A DNA stretch of 64,000 nt, taken from contig CALGVA010000036.1 in the NCBI GenBank assembly GCA_937920345.1, forward strand, positions 1 to 64,000, read 5' to 3'. Numbering within the stretch: the stretch's first letter is position 1; every line of letters begins with the position of its first letter. This document shows, in pieces, positions 43,622 to 51,865 of this stretch. The position numbers were made by a program, and so were the translations under genes. The notes beneath the pieces were generated by a model. The model was not told where the DNA came from. It searched no databases and saw only the letters and a program-made list of their open reading frames with translations. Source of the stretch: an uncultured Lachnospiraceae bacterium (GTDB taxonomy: Bacteria > Bacillota > Clostridia > Lachnospirales > Lachnospiraceae).

Positions 43622-43649
43622 TTGACATTGTTACGAATTACTTTATAAT
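43622..43649 (+). promoter_or_regulatory. Promoter of the epimerase-phosphorylase operon
   Basis: TTGACA (43622-43627), 16 bases, TATAAT (43644-43649). Together with the following AAGTTACTTA it resembles the lacI-2 promoter at most positions over about 45 bases. Confidence 0.8.
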
Positions 43650-43663
43650 TAAATCAAAGTTAC

Positions 43664-43716
43664 TTATTTTACTCGTTTTTAAACCATAAAATTAAGTTTA
43701 AAAACGAGTAAAATAA
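43664..43716. repeat. Perfect 21-bp inverted repeat in the epimerase-operon leader
   Basis: 43664-43684 and 43696-43716 are perfect reverse complements with an 11-base loop (arms contain ACTCGTTTTTAAAC and its complement). It starts 14 bases after the -10 box. No T run follows, so it is not a standard terminator; it may be an operator, an mRNA 5'-protecting stem or both. A site similar to a CcpA cre (TGGAAACGATAATT, 43743-43756) lies further down. Confidence 0.75.
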
Positions 43717-43776
43717 TAAATAAAGAAATTAGCGGAACGTAATGGAAACGATAATTGCGAGGGGAGACGATAAGCG

Positions 43777-44949
43777 ATGATGGTAGAAGAGATCAGAAAC
43801 CACCTGACCGATTGCATCATTCCTTTCTGGAAGGGGTTAAGAGATGATGAATACGGCGGTTATTACGGATACATGGATTATGATCTGCAGGTAGACCGCA
43901 GGGCGGTGAAAGGGTGTATTTTGAACAGCCGTATCACGTGGTTTTTTGCGAATGCGTATCTGACCCTGCATGATGAAGCCCTGCTTGAGGAAGCAAGGCA
44001 CGGTTATGAGTTTATGCAGAAGTACTGTGTGGACCGGGAGAAGGGCGGTGTGTTCTGGTCGGTTGCTCATGACGGGACACCGGAGGACACGACGAAGCAT
44101 ACTTATAATCAGGCTTTTTCTATTTACGCACTGTCTTCCTATTATGATGCTTCGAAGGATGAAAACGCGCTTAAGACGGCGATGGCATTGTTCCGGATCA
44201 TCGAGGAGCGGTGTATGGATGAGATCGGTTATAAAGAGGCTTTCGACAGAGAGTTTCGGGAGATCGAGAACGACAAGCTGTCCGAGAACGGTGTGATTGC
44301 CGAGAAGACGATGAATACGCTTCTACATGTGTTTGAGGCATATACGGAGCTGTACCGTGTGAGCGGCGACTCCGATGTGAAGAAGCGTCTGGAGTGGATT
44401 CTGGATACGATTGCAGATAAGATCTATAATCCTGAGCTGCACAGACAGGAAGTGTTCTTTGACAGGGAGATGCATTCGATTCTGGATCTGCATTCTTACG
44501 GACACGATATCGAGACGGCATGGCTGATTCGCAGAGGTACGGATGTTTTAGGGGAGAAGGTATATGAAGATAAAATGCTTCCGATTATACTTGACTTAAC
44601 CAGTCAAGTATACAGGGTGGCTTTTGACGGACATTCTTTTGCGAATGAGTGTGAGAAAGGCGTGGTTGATGAAAACCGTATCTGGTGGGTACAGGCCGAA
44701 GCGGTTGTGGGATTCCTAAACGCTTATGCACTGGCGCCGGAGCATACGGAATACAGAGACGCTGCCAGAGCGGAGTGGGAATTTATCAGAGACCATGTGG
44801 TAGACCCGAGAGCAGGGTCCGAGTGGTTCTGGGATGTGAACAGCGAAGGGCAGTCTGTGAGCGGCAAACCCATCGTGGAACCATGGAAATGCCCGTATCA
44901 TAACGGCAGGATGTGTCTGGAAGTGATCAGAAGAGGGATTGATCTGTAA
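43777..44949 (+). CDS. Cellobiose 2-epimerase (AGE superfamily)
   Basis: A 390-residue cytoplasmic (alpha/alpha)6-barrel enzyme that epimerises the reducing-end sugar of beta-1,4 disaccharides, here most likely mannobiose to mannosyl-glucose. Family motifs are 'CILNSRITWFFANAY', 'KHTYNQAFSIYALSSYY', 'EKTMNTLLHVFEAYTELYR', 'SYGHDIETAWLI' with catalytic His, 'RIWWVQAEAVVGFLNAY' and 'EPWKCPYHNGRMCLE' with the second catalytic His. Its place ahead of two GH130 phosphorylases is that of the known Ruminococcus and Roseburia mannan pathways. GAGGGGAG precedes the ATG. Confidence 0.93.
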   Translation: MMVEEIRNHLTDCIIPFWKGLRDDEYGGYYGYMDYDLQVDRRAVKGCILNSRITWFFANAYLTLHDEALLEEARHGYEFMQKYCVDREKGGVFWSVAHDGTPEDTTKHTYNQAFSIYALSSYYDASKDENALKTAMALFRIIEERCMDEIGYKEAFDREFREIENDKLSENGVIAEKTMNTLLHVFEAYTELYRVSGDSDVKKRLEWILDTIADKIYNPELHRQEVFFDREMHSILDLHSYGHDIETAWLIRRGTDVLGEKVYEDKMLPIILDLTSQVYRVAFDGHSFANECEKGVVDENRIWWVQAEAVVGFLNAYALAPEHTEYRDAARAEWEFIRDHVVDPRAGSEWFWDVNSEGQSVSGKPIVEPWKCPYHNGRMCLEVIRRGIDL

Positions 44950-45059
44950 TTATGATGGTGTGCAGACGGAAAAGTAAATGATATAAAGTGGCAGGCTGTT
45001 TCCGGCGCCTGCGCAGCTGAGAGCAAATGGAGAAGGTCATATCATGGAGGAAAACAGTC

Positions 45060-46232
45060 ATGTTACATGCGAATTATTATGTAGAGTTAGAGAAATACAA
45101 TAAACTGATTAACAGGAAAAATGTGAAATCAGACATTTACAACGGAATCTATGACAGATACGAGTATCCGGTGCTGACAAGAGAGCATATTCCGCTTGCC
45201 TGGAAGTACGACTTGAACCCGGAGACAAATCCTTATTTCATGGAGCGTCTCGGTGTCAATGCGGTCATGAATTCCGGCGCTATTGAGTTGAACGGCAGGT
45301 TTTATCTGGTAGCCCGTATCGAGGGGAATGACAGGAAGTCTTTCTTCGGTGTGGCTGAGAGTGATAACGGGATCGACGGATTCCGGTTCTGGGATTATCC
45401 GATCCTGCTGCCTGATACCTGTCCTGAGGAGACGAATGTGTATGATATGCGTCTGACGAAGCACGAGGACGGCTATATCTACGGGGTGTTCTGTTCGGAG
45501 AGTAAGGATAAGACGGTGAACGATCTGTCTGCGGCGGTGGCGGCAGCCGGTATCGTGAGGACAAAAGATTTAAAGAACTGGGAGCGGCTGGATAATCTGA
45601 CGACACTGCGTTCCCCGCAGCAGAGAAATGTGGTGCTGCATCCGGAGTTTGTAAACGGCAGATATGCGTTCTACACAAGACCGATGGACGATTTTATCGA
45701 CACCGGTTCCGGCGGCGGTATCGGCTTCGGGCTGTGCGATGATATTACCCATGCGGTGATCGACGAGGAGAAAATGACTTCGCTGCGCAAGTATCATACC
45801 ATTACGGAGGCGAAAAACGGCGCGGGTGCAACGCCCATCAAGACCGATAAGGGATGGATACACATCGCGCACGGTGTGCGGAATACGGCGGCGGGGCTTC
45901 GCTATGTGATCTATGCGTTTGCCACTGACTTAAACGATCCGTCCAAAGTGATCGCGGAACCTTCGGGCATGCTGATCGGGCCCAGAGAGTGGGAGCGCGT
46001 CGGCGACGTATCCAATGTGGTATTTACAAATGGCGCGATTGCGAGAGAGAACGGCGATGTGTATATCTACTATGCGTCCAGCGATACGAGAATGCATGTG
46101 GCGACCACCACGATCGATAAGCTGATCGATTATGTGTTCCATACACCGAACGATCCGCTGCGGTCTGTGGAGTGTGTCGCACAGAGATGCGATCTGATCA
46201 GGAAGAACATGGAATTTCTGGCAAAACAGTGA
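45060..46232 (+). CDS. 4-O-beta-D-mannosyl-D-glucose phosphorylase (GH130_1)
   Basis: A 390-residue cytoplasmic five-bladed beta-propeller phosphorylase, converting mannosyl-glucose and phosphate to alpha-mannose 1-phosphate and glucose. GH130_1 features are 'LNPETNPYFMERLGVNAVMN', 'YLVARIEGNDRKSFFGVAES', 'FRFWDYPILLPDT', 'NVYDMRLTKHEDG' (the conserved general-acid Asp) and 'GWIHIAHGVRN'. ATG 45060 is chosen: GGAGG at 45046-45050 fits it and the protein then starts like the family; an earlier ATG (45027) would add 11 odd residues. It uses the product of the epimerase gene upstream. Confidence 0.92.
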   Translation: MLHANYYVELEKYNKLINRKNVKSDIYNGIYDRYEYPVLTREHIPLAWKYDLNPETNPYFMERLGVNAVMNSGAIELNGRFYLVARIEGNDRKSFFGVAESDNGIDGFRFWDYPILLPDTCPEETNVYDMRLTKHEDGYIYGVFCSESKDKTVNDLSAAVAAAGIVRTKDLKNWERLDNLTTLRSPQQRNVVLHPEFVNGRYAFYTRPMDDFIDTGSGGGIGFGLCDDITHAVIDEEKMTSLRKYHTITEAKNGAGATPIKTDKGWIHIAHGVRNTAAGLRYVIYAFATDLNDPSKVIAEPSGMLIGPREWERVGDVSNVVFTNGAIARENGDVYIYYASSDTRMHVATTTIDKLIDYVFHTPNDPLRSVECVAQRCDLIRKNMEFLAKQ

Positions 46233-46319
46233 GATGAGTCATAAAGCAACGGAATGCTGCGGCATTTATGTCTATGATGTAATAAAGAAAACGAAAGGGC
46301 GAAAGGAGCAAGTTACAAA

Positions 46320-47342
46320 ATGAGTGAGGTAAAGATGATCAGTCCTGCTGTAAAGAATGTGCCGTGGCAGGAGAAGCCGGAAGGCTTAAAAGGCGCACCG
46401 ATCTGGCGTTACAGTGATAATCCCGTGATCGGCAGAAATCCGGTGGAGGGCGTTGCAAGAATTTTTAACAGTGCTGTAATGCCTTACGGAGATGAGTTTA
46501 TCGGCGTGTTCAGAGGAGAACAGACAAACGGTATACCGTATATCTATCTGGGACACAGCAAGGATGCGATCCACTGGGACATTGAAAAGGAGAAAATTCC
46601 TTTCAAGGATGAGAACGGCAATGATTTCATGCCTGTCTATGCGTATGACCCCCGTCTTGTGAAGGTGGAGGATACCTATTATATTATCTGGTGTCAGGAT
46701 TTCTACGGCGCGTCCATCGGTATGGCGAAAACCACGGATTTCAAGACGTTCACCAGACTGGAGAATCCTTTTATTCCGTTTAACAGAAATGCGGTACTGT
46801 TCCCGCGGAAGATAAACGGCAAATTCATGCTTTTAAGCCGTCCTTCCGATTCCGGACACACGCCGTTTGGCGATATCTTCTTAAGCGAGAGTCCGGATAT
46901 GGTATATTGGGGCAGACACAGACATGTGATGGGCAGAAGCTCTGAGTGGTGGGAGTCCGTGAAGATCGGCGGCGGCGCGGCTCCGATCGAGACGAATGAA
47001 GGCTGGCTCCTGTTCTATCACGGTGTGAGCGGAACCTGTAACGGATTCGTGTATTCCATCGGCGGCGCGATTCTGGATCTTGATAATCCGTCCAAGGTGC
47101 TCTACAGATGTGAGAACTTCCTGCTGACACCGGAAGAATGGTATGAAGAGAGAGGATTCGTGCCTAATGTATGCTTCCCCTGCGCGACCATTCATGATTC
47201 CGAGAGCGGTAAGATTGCATTGTACTATGGGTGCGCGGACAGTTATGTGGGACTCGCGTTCACGAAATTAGACGAGATCGTGGACTATATCAAGACGCAC
47301 AGTCATGTGACGGAGGCTGATACTGAAATCGGACTCAGATAG
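46320..47342 (+). CDS. Beta-1,4-manno-oligosaccharide phosphorylase (GH130_2)
   Basis: A 340-residue GH130 phosphorylase with 'PIWRYSDNPVIGRNPVEGVA', 'IFNSAVMPYGDEFIGVFRGE', 'YAYDPRLVKVEDTYYIIWCQ' (catalytic Asp in YDPRL), 'SRPSDSGHTPFGDIFLSES' and 'WESVKIGGGAAPIETNEGW'. It resembles the subfamily 2 enzymes that remove mannose from the non-reducing end of longer manno-oligosaccharides. Together with the GH130_1 enzyme it gives full phosphorolytic use of imported mannan fragments. The start follows GAAAGGAGC. A terminator lies 38 bases after the stop. Confidence 0.92.
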   Translation: MSEVKMISPAVKNVPWQEKPEGLKGAPIWRYSDNPVIGRNPVEGVARIFNSAVMPYGDEFIGVFRGEQTNGIPYIYLGHSKDAIHWDIEKEKIPFKDENGNDFMPVYAYDPRLVKVEDTYYIIWCQDFYGASIGMAKTTDFKTFTRLENPFIPFNRNAVLFPRKINGKFMLLSRPSDSGHTPFGDIFLSESPDMVYWGRHRHVMGRSSEWWESVKIGGGAAPIETNEGWLLFYHGVSGTCNGFVYSIGGAILDLDNPSKVLYRCENFLLTPEEWYEERGFVPNVCFPCATIHDSESGKIALYYGCADSYVGLAFTKLDEIVDYIKTHSHVTEADTEIGLR

Positions 47343-47380
47343 AAGAGAACCGGAGTATACTGTGTAAAGTCAACATAAAA

Positions 47381-47427
47381 GTGCCGGCAGATGTACGGGG
47401 ATACCGTATGACTGCCGGTGTATTTTT
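47381..47427 (+). terminator. Terminator of the mannoside operon
   Basis: GTGCCGGCAG (47381-47390) pairs with CTGCCGGTGT (47412-47421, G-U pairs at the end), inner ACGG/CCGT, then TATTTTTG. Confidence 0.85.
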
Positions 47428-47512
47428 GTCGAAATCCCTTGTGGGATGCAGGAAACAATGATACAATAGCAATAGTCGGCGTGGGATACGGTTAGAGCGG
47501 AGGGAGAGTTCG

Positions 47513-47782
47513 ATGGATAAGAAGGAATTAACAGAGAGCACAATGGAGGCAGAAGTGAAGCAGGCGGCTGTGCAGAAAGCAGCGGTGCCCGAGGTTGTTT
47601 TGCAGTATCGGGAGTATGAAGTGGATATGAAGACTGTGACGGATCGGGTCAAGGCACATTATTTTGCAAAGGGCTATCAGAAAGATTCTATTGAAGATAT
47701 ACAGATCTATGTGAAACCGGAAGATTTCACGGCCTATTATGTCATTAACGATGGTGTTGTCGGCAAAGTAAATCTGTTTTAA
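47513..47782 (+). CDS. DUF6465 family protein
   Basis: An 89-residue protein with an Ala/Glu/Lys-rich N-terminal third and a conserved C-terminal domain: 'YEVDMKTVTDRVKAHYFAKG' and 'IQIYVKPEDFTAYYVINDGV' ending 'GKVNLF'. This matches DUF6465, a small family found mainly in Lachnospiraceae and relatives with no known function. GGAGGGAGAG precedes the start. It is a single-gene unit ended by the hairpin at 47801. Confidence 0.82.
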   Translation: MDKKELTESTMEAEVKQAAVQKAAVPEVVLQYREYEVDMKTVTDRVKAHYFAKGYQKDSIEDIQIYVKPEDFTAYYVINDGVVGKVNLF

Positions 47783-47800
47783 GACATGTCATATTGAGAA

Positions 47801-47834
47801 AAGCGGCGGTCTGCTTCGGCAGGCCGCTTATTTG
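47801..47834 (+). terminator. Terminator after the DUF6465 gene
   Basis: AAGCGGC (47801-47807) pairs with GCCGCTT (47823-47829), with an inner CTGC-TTCG-GCAG stable tetraloop, then ATTTGATT. The T run is short. Confidence 0.65.
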
Positions 47835-47870
47835 ATTGGTACATAAGGTATAGGAAATTTCTGCGCTGAT

Positions 47871-47920
47871 TCGAGTCCGCGAAGCGGATCTCGCAAAGTT
47901 ATTTGCGAAGCAAATTACTT
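47871..47920 (-). repeat. Diverged copy of the asnA 3' double-hairpin repeat, overlapping a stop codon
   Basis: TCGAGTCCGC-GAA-GCGGATCTCGC then AAAGTTATTTGC-GAA-GCAAATTACTT parallels the array at 17252-17401. The first stem has TT/AA replaced by CC/GG, so pairing is kept. The EamA reading frame enters the repeat and takes its last residues and TAA (47899-47901) from it. Confidence 0.75.
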
Positions 47921-48819
47921 TTTTTACGCGGATGAAAGTTGAGCAGAACAACGGCGGTTATGATGCACAGGATTCCCGCTACGGATGATACGGTCATGTA
48001 TTCATGAAAGACGACTACCCCGATCAGTGTGGCTGCCATCGGTTCCACGGTTGCGAGGATGGCCGCACGGCTGGCTTCTACCTGCTCCAGTCCCAGTGTA
48101 TAGAGTAAGAAAGGAATCACTGCGGTGACTATTCCGGTCAATACAATAAGGAAACACAGGTACGGTTTGCGTGTGCAAACCGTTATTTTATACCATAAAT
48201 CGGGTAATGAGCAGAAAAACAAAGACCCGATCGCAGCGGTCACGAAAGTGTATGCAGTGACTGTGAAGGTCGAATATCTGCGCAGTGCAATCGTGCCCAG
48301 GATACTGTAGAGACCGTAGCCGAGTCCGGCCCCGAGACCGGTCAGAATGCCGGCGGGGGTGACACTGCTTTCGCCGGAACCGAATCCGGAGACGAAGATA
48401 CAGCCGAGAAAGGAAGCACCGAGGGCGAGCAGTTTGCGCGCCGTCATCTTCTCGTGGAAGAGAAGGAGCGATAACAGCATAACCCAGATCGGTGAAGTGT
48501 AGAGCAGGATTGCGGCCATTGACAGAGTCATCATGCGGATCGCAGTGAAGTAACAGGTTGTGAAGAAGAGTACGCTGCCGAATCCGAGTCCGAGAAAGAT
48601 CGGGATATCTTTTGGCCGGATCCGGAATCCCCCGGGATCTTTGAGGCATAATATGAGCGTAAAGCCCAGGGCAGCGACGCTCAGCCGGAGACTGACGATC
48701 TGGATCGAAGTGAATCCGGCCAGATCGGTCAGTCCGCGGACGAAGATTCCCATGCTTGCCCAGAAGACAGCGGCAGATATAATAAGAAGCGTTCCGTTTG
48801 GTTTATGATTCGTGTTCAT
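47899..48819 (-). CDS. EamA-family (DMT superfamily) transporter
   Basis: A 306-residue membrane protein with ten helices in two EamA repeats ('ISAAVFWASMGIFVRGLTDL' start of repeat 1; 'LTGLGAGLGYGLYSILGTIA' start of repeat 2) and the usual 'LEQVEASRAAILATVEPMAA' near the end. DMT proteins move metabolites, often amino acids or nucleotides, outward or inward; the substrate is unknown. The last residues 'KKSNLLRK' come from an inserted hairpin repeat. AGGAACC upstream of ATG is a moderate ribosome binding site. Confidence 0.92.
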   Translation of the reverse strand: MNTNHKPNGTLLIISAAVFWASMGIFVRGLTDLAGFTSIQIVSLRLSVAALGFTLILCLKDPGGFRIRPKDIPIFLGLGFGSVLFFTTCYFTAIRMMTLSMAAILLYTSPIWVMLLSLLLFHEKMTARKLLALGASFLGCIFVSGFGSGESSVTPAGILTGLGAGLGYGLYSILGTIALRRYSTFTVTAYTFVTAAIGSLFFCSLPDLWYKITVCTRKPYLCFLIVLTGIVTAVIPFLLYTLGLEQVEASRAAILATVEPMAATLIGVVVFHEYMTVSSVAGILCIITAVVLLNFHPRKKSNLLRK

Positions 48820-48993
48820 AGCAGGTTCCTCTTTATTCCTATTGATAATATATTCTTTTACGGCTTGTCCATTTTATCATGTGAGAACGGATATGACAAT
48901 CAGGGAAACTACTCTTTATATGATCTGTTATGAAGTGATTCCATAGTGTACAGCGTTATATATAATGAAGAAGTAAAAAAAAGAAAATATAGG

Positions 48994-49022
48994 TTGACAA
49001 ATAATATTATATAGCATATAGT
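48994..49022 (+). promoter_or_regulatory. Promoter of the padR operon
   Basis: TTGACA (48994-48999), 17 bases, TATAGT (49017-49022): close to consensus. Confidence 0.8.
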
Positions 49023-49032
49023 ATGTGTAGAA

Positions 49033-49078
49033 ACAATATTATACAACATATAATATTGTATAAATAAACAATATTATA
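49033..49078. promoter_or_regulatory. Probable PadR operator
   Basis: ACAATATTATA (49033-49043)-CAACA-TATAATATTGT (49049-49059) is a perfect 11-bp inverted repeat at the expected transcription start, and a third half-site ACAATATTATA follows at 49068-49078. The place fits autorepression by the encoded PadR protein. Confidence 0.6.
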
Positions 49079-49176
49079 ATGCCCAATACATATAGAAGGA
49101 TCAGAAGTTTTATGAATTGGACAGGAATGGATACTTCATTATGAGATATGTAAAAAGCAGGAAAGGAGTTTATCGC

Positions 49177-49503
49177 ATGGTTTTTAACACGGGTGCGGCA
49201 TTGCTTGATGCGATCGTGCTGGCGGTAGTTTCCAGTGAGACGGAAGGGACATACGGCTACAAGATCACGCAGGAAGTGCGGCAAGTTATTGAGATTTCAG
49301 AATCTACGTTGTATCCGGTGCTCAGAAGACTGCAGAAGGATGAATGCCTGGAAGTCTATGACATGGAATGCGCGGGCAGAAACAGACGTTATTATAAGGT
49401 GACGGAGAAGGGAAGAGCGCAGCTCAATCTGTATATCAGTGAGTGGTATCGGTATTCTGCCAGATTAAACAGTATCTTTGAGGGAGGATTGAATCATGAA
49501 TAG
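49177..49503 (+). CDS. PadR-family transcriptional regulator
   Basis: A 108-residue winged-helix regulator: 'LLDAIVLAVVSSETEGTYGY', 'ISESTLYPVLRRLQKDECLE', 'GRNRRYYKVTEKGRAQLNLY'. It is the short PadR type usually coupled with DUF1700. ATG 49177 follows AAAGGAG; an ATG 20 codons earlier lacks one. The last 8 bases overlap the DUF1700 gene. It probably represses its own operon, whose products belong to envelope-stress modules. Confidence 0.92.
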   Translation: MVFNTGAALLDAIVLAVVSSETEGTYGYKITQEVRQVIEISESTLYPVLRRLQKDECLEVYDMECAGRNRRYYKVTEKGRAQLNLYISEWYRYSARLNSIFEGGLNHE

Positions 49504-50425
49504 AGCAGAATTTATGAGGCGTCTGACAGAGCTTCTCGGCGATGTCTCACCGATGGAGCGGGATGAGGCTATTCAGTATTACAACGACTATTTTGACGAT
49601 GCCGGCGCGGAGAATGAGGGCGGCGTCATCGCATCGCTGGGTACGCCGGAGGAACTGGCGAGAACGATCAAGGCAGGCTTAAACGACGGCGGCAATGCCG
49701 GTGAATTTACGGAGTCCGGTTTCAGTGGATATACACAGGCGCACAGGGACGAAATCATGAAAACCGGAGAGACGGCCGGCAGTGCAGGAGCGTCCGGAAA
49801 CACAGGGAAAGAGCAGGATATAAACCGGAATGCTGCGGCAGGTAGCGGCGCACAGGCAAAAAGCGCTTATTATCAGGGCGCATACTATCAGCGAAGCGGC
49901 AGTGACAGCGTTTACGGCGGCAGAGAAGATACCAGAAGACATGAAAATCCGTATGAACGGACGAATACCGGCAATACGGCCAACCAGGGTAACGGCAATT
50001 TTGCAGGCAGCACTGCGGGCGGCGGGTATGAACAGCCGAAGAAAGACATGTCGGGAGGAACGATTGCGGCGATCGTGATTCTGGCGGTGCTTACTTCGCC
50101 GGTGTGGATCGGACTGCTGGGCGCTTTCTTTGGCGTGGCGGTTGCTTTGCTTGCGACATTATTCGGGATCTTCATAGCATTCCTGGGTTTGGGCGTCGCA
50201 TTGATCGTAGCTGCGGTTGCGCTCCTGATTACGGGATTTGCGCTGTTATTCACAGTGCCGGTGGGCGGTATATGCGTACTGGGCGCCGCGCTGATCGTGT
50301 TTGCCTTCGGGCTTGTGTGCGTGTGGCTGATGGTGTTAATGGCGGGGACTGCAATACCGGCGTTTATCAGAGGCGTTGTTTCCCTTTGTAGGAGATTGTT
50401 TGGCAGAGGAGGTGCGAGAGCATGA
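49496..50425 (+). CDS. DUF1700 membrane protein
   Basis: A 309-residue protein. The first 65 residues are the DUF1700 cytoplasmic helical domain ('MNRAEFMRRLTELLGDVSPM', 'DEAIQYYNDYFDDAG', 'LGTPEELARTIKAGL'), then a long Gly/Ser/Tyr-rich disordered linker (about 70-175), then three to four membrane helices. DUF1700 partners PadR and DUF4097 in many Firmicutes and is thought to signal envelope state. It overlaps padR upstream and the DUF4097 gene by ATGA downstream. The long linker is larger than usual. Confidence 0.9.
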   Translation: MNRAEFMRRLTELLGDVSPMERDEAIQYYNDYFDDAGAENEGGVIASLGTPEELARTIKAGLNDGGNAGEFTESGFSGYTQAHRDEIMKTGETAGSAGASGNTGKEQDINRNAAAGSGAQAKSAYYQGAYYQRSGSDSVYGGREDTRRHENPYERTNTGNTANQGNGNFAGSTAGGGYEQPKKDMSGGTIAAIVILAVLTSPVWIGLLGAFFGVAVALLATLFGIFIAFLGLGVALIVAAVALLITGFALLFTVPVGGICVLGAALIVFAFGLVCVWLMVLMAGTAIPAFIRGVVSLCRRLFGRGGARA

Positions 50426-51471
50426 AAACAGGAATGAGCAGATTTACGAAAGGCTGTCTGGTGACGGCGCTGGTTACTTTTATCATAGGCTGTCTGCTGT
50501 GCGGCGTGGGAGCGCTGCTTGGCGGGTTCGGATTACTTCGCGGAACGGATATTGAAGGAATCACGGGAATTCCTTTCCGGGTGTATCAGCATGACGGCGG
50601 CGGTATAGAATTCGGTTTTATGAATTACGGCTGGGACGATGGGGTTGACTGGTCGCATTATGAGAAGTGGAGCCGTGTCGGCAGGAATGACGGGGAAATA
50701 CAGCTTGACCTGACCGCAGATACACTGCGCAGTCTCTATATTGAACTGGGTGCATGCGAACTGCATATCGTGCCCTCTAAGTATGAACAGGTGGGCATCG
50801 AGGTGAAGGGGAATACGAAATATTTCCGGTATCTGGTAGAGAACGGTGACACGCTGCGGCTGATGCACAGGACGGGCCGCGGTGTATGGAACTGGGCAGA
50901 TCACAAAATCACCACGGATACCAAAGTATATCTCTATCTGCCGGACGGCACCATGCCGGATTACATGGAGATTGAGATCGGGGCAGGCAGTATGGAGTCA
51001 ACAGCTCTGCAGGCACGTGAGGCAGACCTGGATGTAGGCGCCGGCATCTGTAACATCGCAGACCTTGCAGTGGCGCAAAAGATAGATCTGTCAGTCGGTG
51101 CGGGCCGGATCACATTAGACTCGCTGGAGGCAGGAGAACTGGATATCGATGTGGGTGCGGGAGAACTGCAGGTAAACGGCGGCTGCATTGAGCGGGATGT
51201 GGACATTAATCTAGGCATGGGCAATGCGGAATTGTACGGACTGATTCGGGGCAATATGAATCTTGAGTGCGGCATGGGCAATGTGACGCTCCGGCTCGAT
51301 GACGCAGAGGCAGATCACAATTATGAGATCGAATGTGCTATGGGTAATGTGCGTGTGGGCAGCCGCAGCTATACCGGACTGGCCGATGAGGTATCCATCT
51401 CTAACGGCAGCAGCAGCACATATGAAATCGAATGCAGCATGGGAAATGTACAGGTTCATTTTGAACAGTAA
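50422..51471 (+). CDS. DUF4097 beta-helix envelope protein
   Basis: A 349-residue protein with one N-terminal membrane helix ('LVTALVTFIIGCLLCGVGAL') and an extracytoplasmic right-handed beta-helix-like domain of short repeats: 'DVGAGICNIADL', 'SVGAGRITLDSL', 'DVGAGELQV', 'GMGNAELYG', 'GMGNVTLRL', 'AMGNVRVG', 'SMGNVQVHF'. This is the DUF4097/LiaX-like fold linked to sensing cell-envelope damage by peptides. It overlaps the DUF1700 gene by 4 bases in the same operon. Confidence 0.88.
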   Translation: MKTGMSRFTKGCLVTALVTFIIGCLLCGVGALLGGFGLLRGTDIEGITGIPFRVYQHDGGGIEFGFMNYGWDDGVDWSHYEKWSRVGRNDGEIQLDLTADTLRSLYIELGACELHIVPSKYEQVGIEVKGNTKYFRYLVENGDTLRLMHRTGRGVWNWADHKITTDTKVYLYLPDGTMPDYMEIEIGAGSMESTALQAREADLDVGAGICNIADLAVAQKIDLSVGAGRITLDSLEAGELDIDVGAGELQVNGGCIERDVDINLGMGNAELYGLIRGNMNLECGMGNVTLRLDDAEADHNYEIECAMGNVRVGSRSYTGLADEVSISNGSSSTYEIECSMGNVQVHFEQ

Positions 51472-51491
51472 GTACCACGGAAAGGAGAAAA

Positions 51492-51596
51492 GATTGAAAA
51501 TTAAAATTTTCAATCGCGAGATTTGTGTCTGCGCGCTGCTTGCCACAAACTCGTTTAATGCGACGTCTCAACATAGTTGAGACAAAAGCAGCGCAG
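51492..51596 (+). repeat. Structured leader between the DUF4097 and PspC genes
   Basis: A perfect stem GATTGAAAAT-TAAA-ATTTTCAATC (51492-51515), then a long stem 51529-51541 with 51586-51596 enclosing a perfect GTCTCAAC-ATA-GTTGAGAC hairpin (51565-51583). AAAGGAG (51481-51487) and TTG 51494 open a 28-codon frame through it, ending at 51580. No T run follows, so it is not a plain terminator. Confidence 0.6.
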
Positions 51597-51610
51597 AAAT
51601 GGAGAAAAAA

Positions 51611-51820
51611 ATGAGTAATGATTATAAGAAATTAATGCGCTCACGGACGAACAGGACTATATGCGGTGTGTGCGGCGGGATCGGCGAGTATCTGAATGTC
51701 GATCCGACGCTGATCCGTCTGATCTGGGTGTTCTGCTCGCTGGTAAGCTGCGGGACGGGACTGGTAGTCTATCTGATTGCGGCGCTGATCATGCCGGAAG
51801 ACGACGGGATCGTGGGATAG
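51611..51820 (+). CDS. PspC-domain protein
   Basis: A 69-residue protein made almost only of a PspC domain: 'LMRSRTNRTICGVCGGIGEY', 'NVDPTLIRLIWV', then one long membrane segment ('LVSCGTGLVVYLIAALIMP') and an acidic tail. PspC proteins act in envelope-stress responses and often occur with PadR/DUF1700/DUF4097 genes, as here. ATG 51611 is preferred because GGAG at 51601-51604 fits it; an ATG at 51599 overlaps that site. Confidence 0.9.
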   Translation: MSNDYKKLMRSRTNRTICGVCGGIGEYLNVDPTLIRLIWVFCSLVSCGTGLVVYLIAALIMPEDDGIVG

Positions 51821-51831
51821 CAGGAGAAAAG

Positions 51832-51865
51832 ACCGCTGCCGGAGATTTATTACTCCGGCAGCGGT
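51832..51865. terminator. Bidirectional terminator between PspC and ECF-S genes
   Basis: ACCGCTGCCGGAG (51832-51844) pairs perfectly with CTCCGGCAGCGGT (51853-51865), 8-base loop, with T-rich tails on both strands. Confidence 0.88.

Noticed and set aside
43743..43756. CcpA cre site before the epimerase gene
   Set aside because: The left half and centre fit, but the last two consensus bases do not; kept only as a remark.
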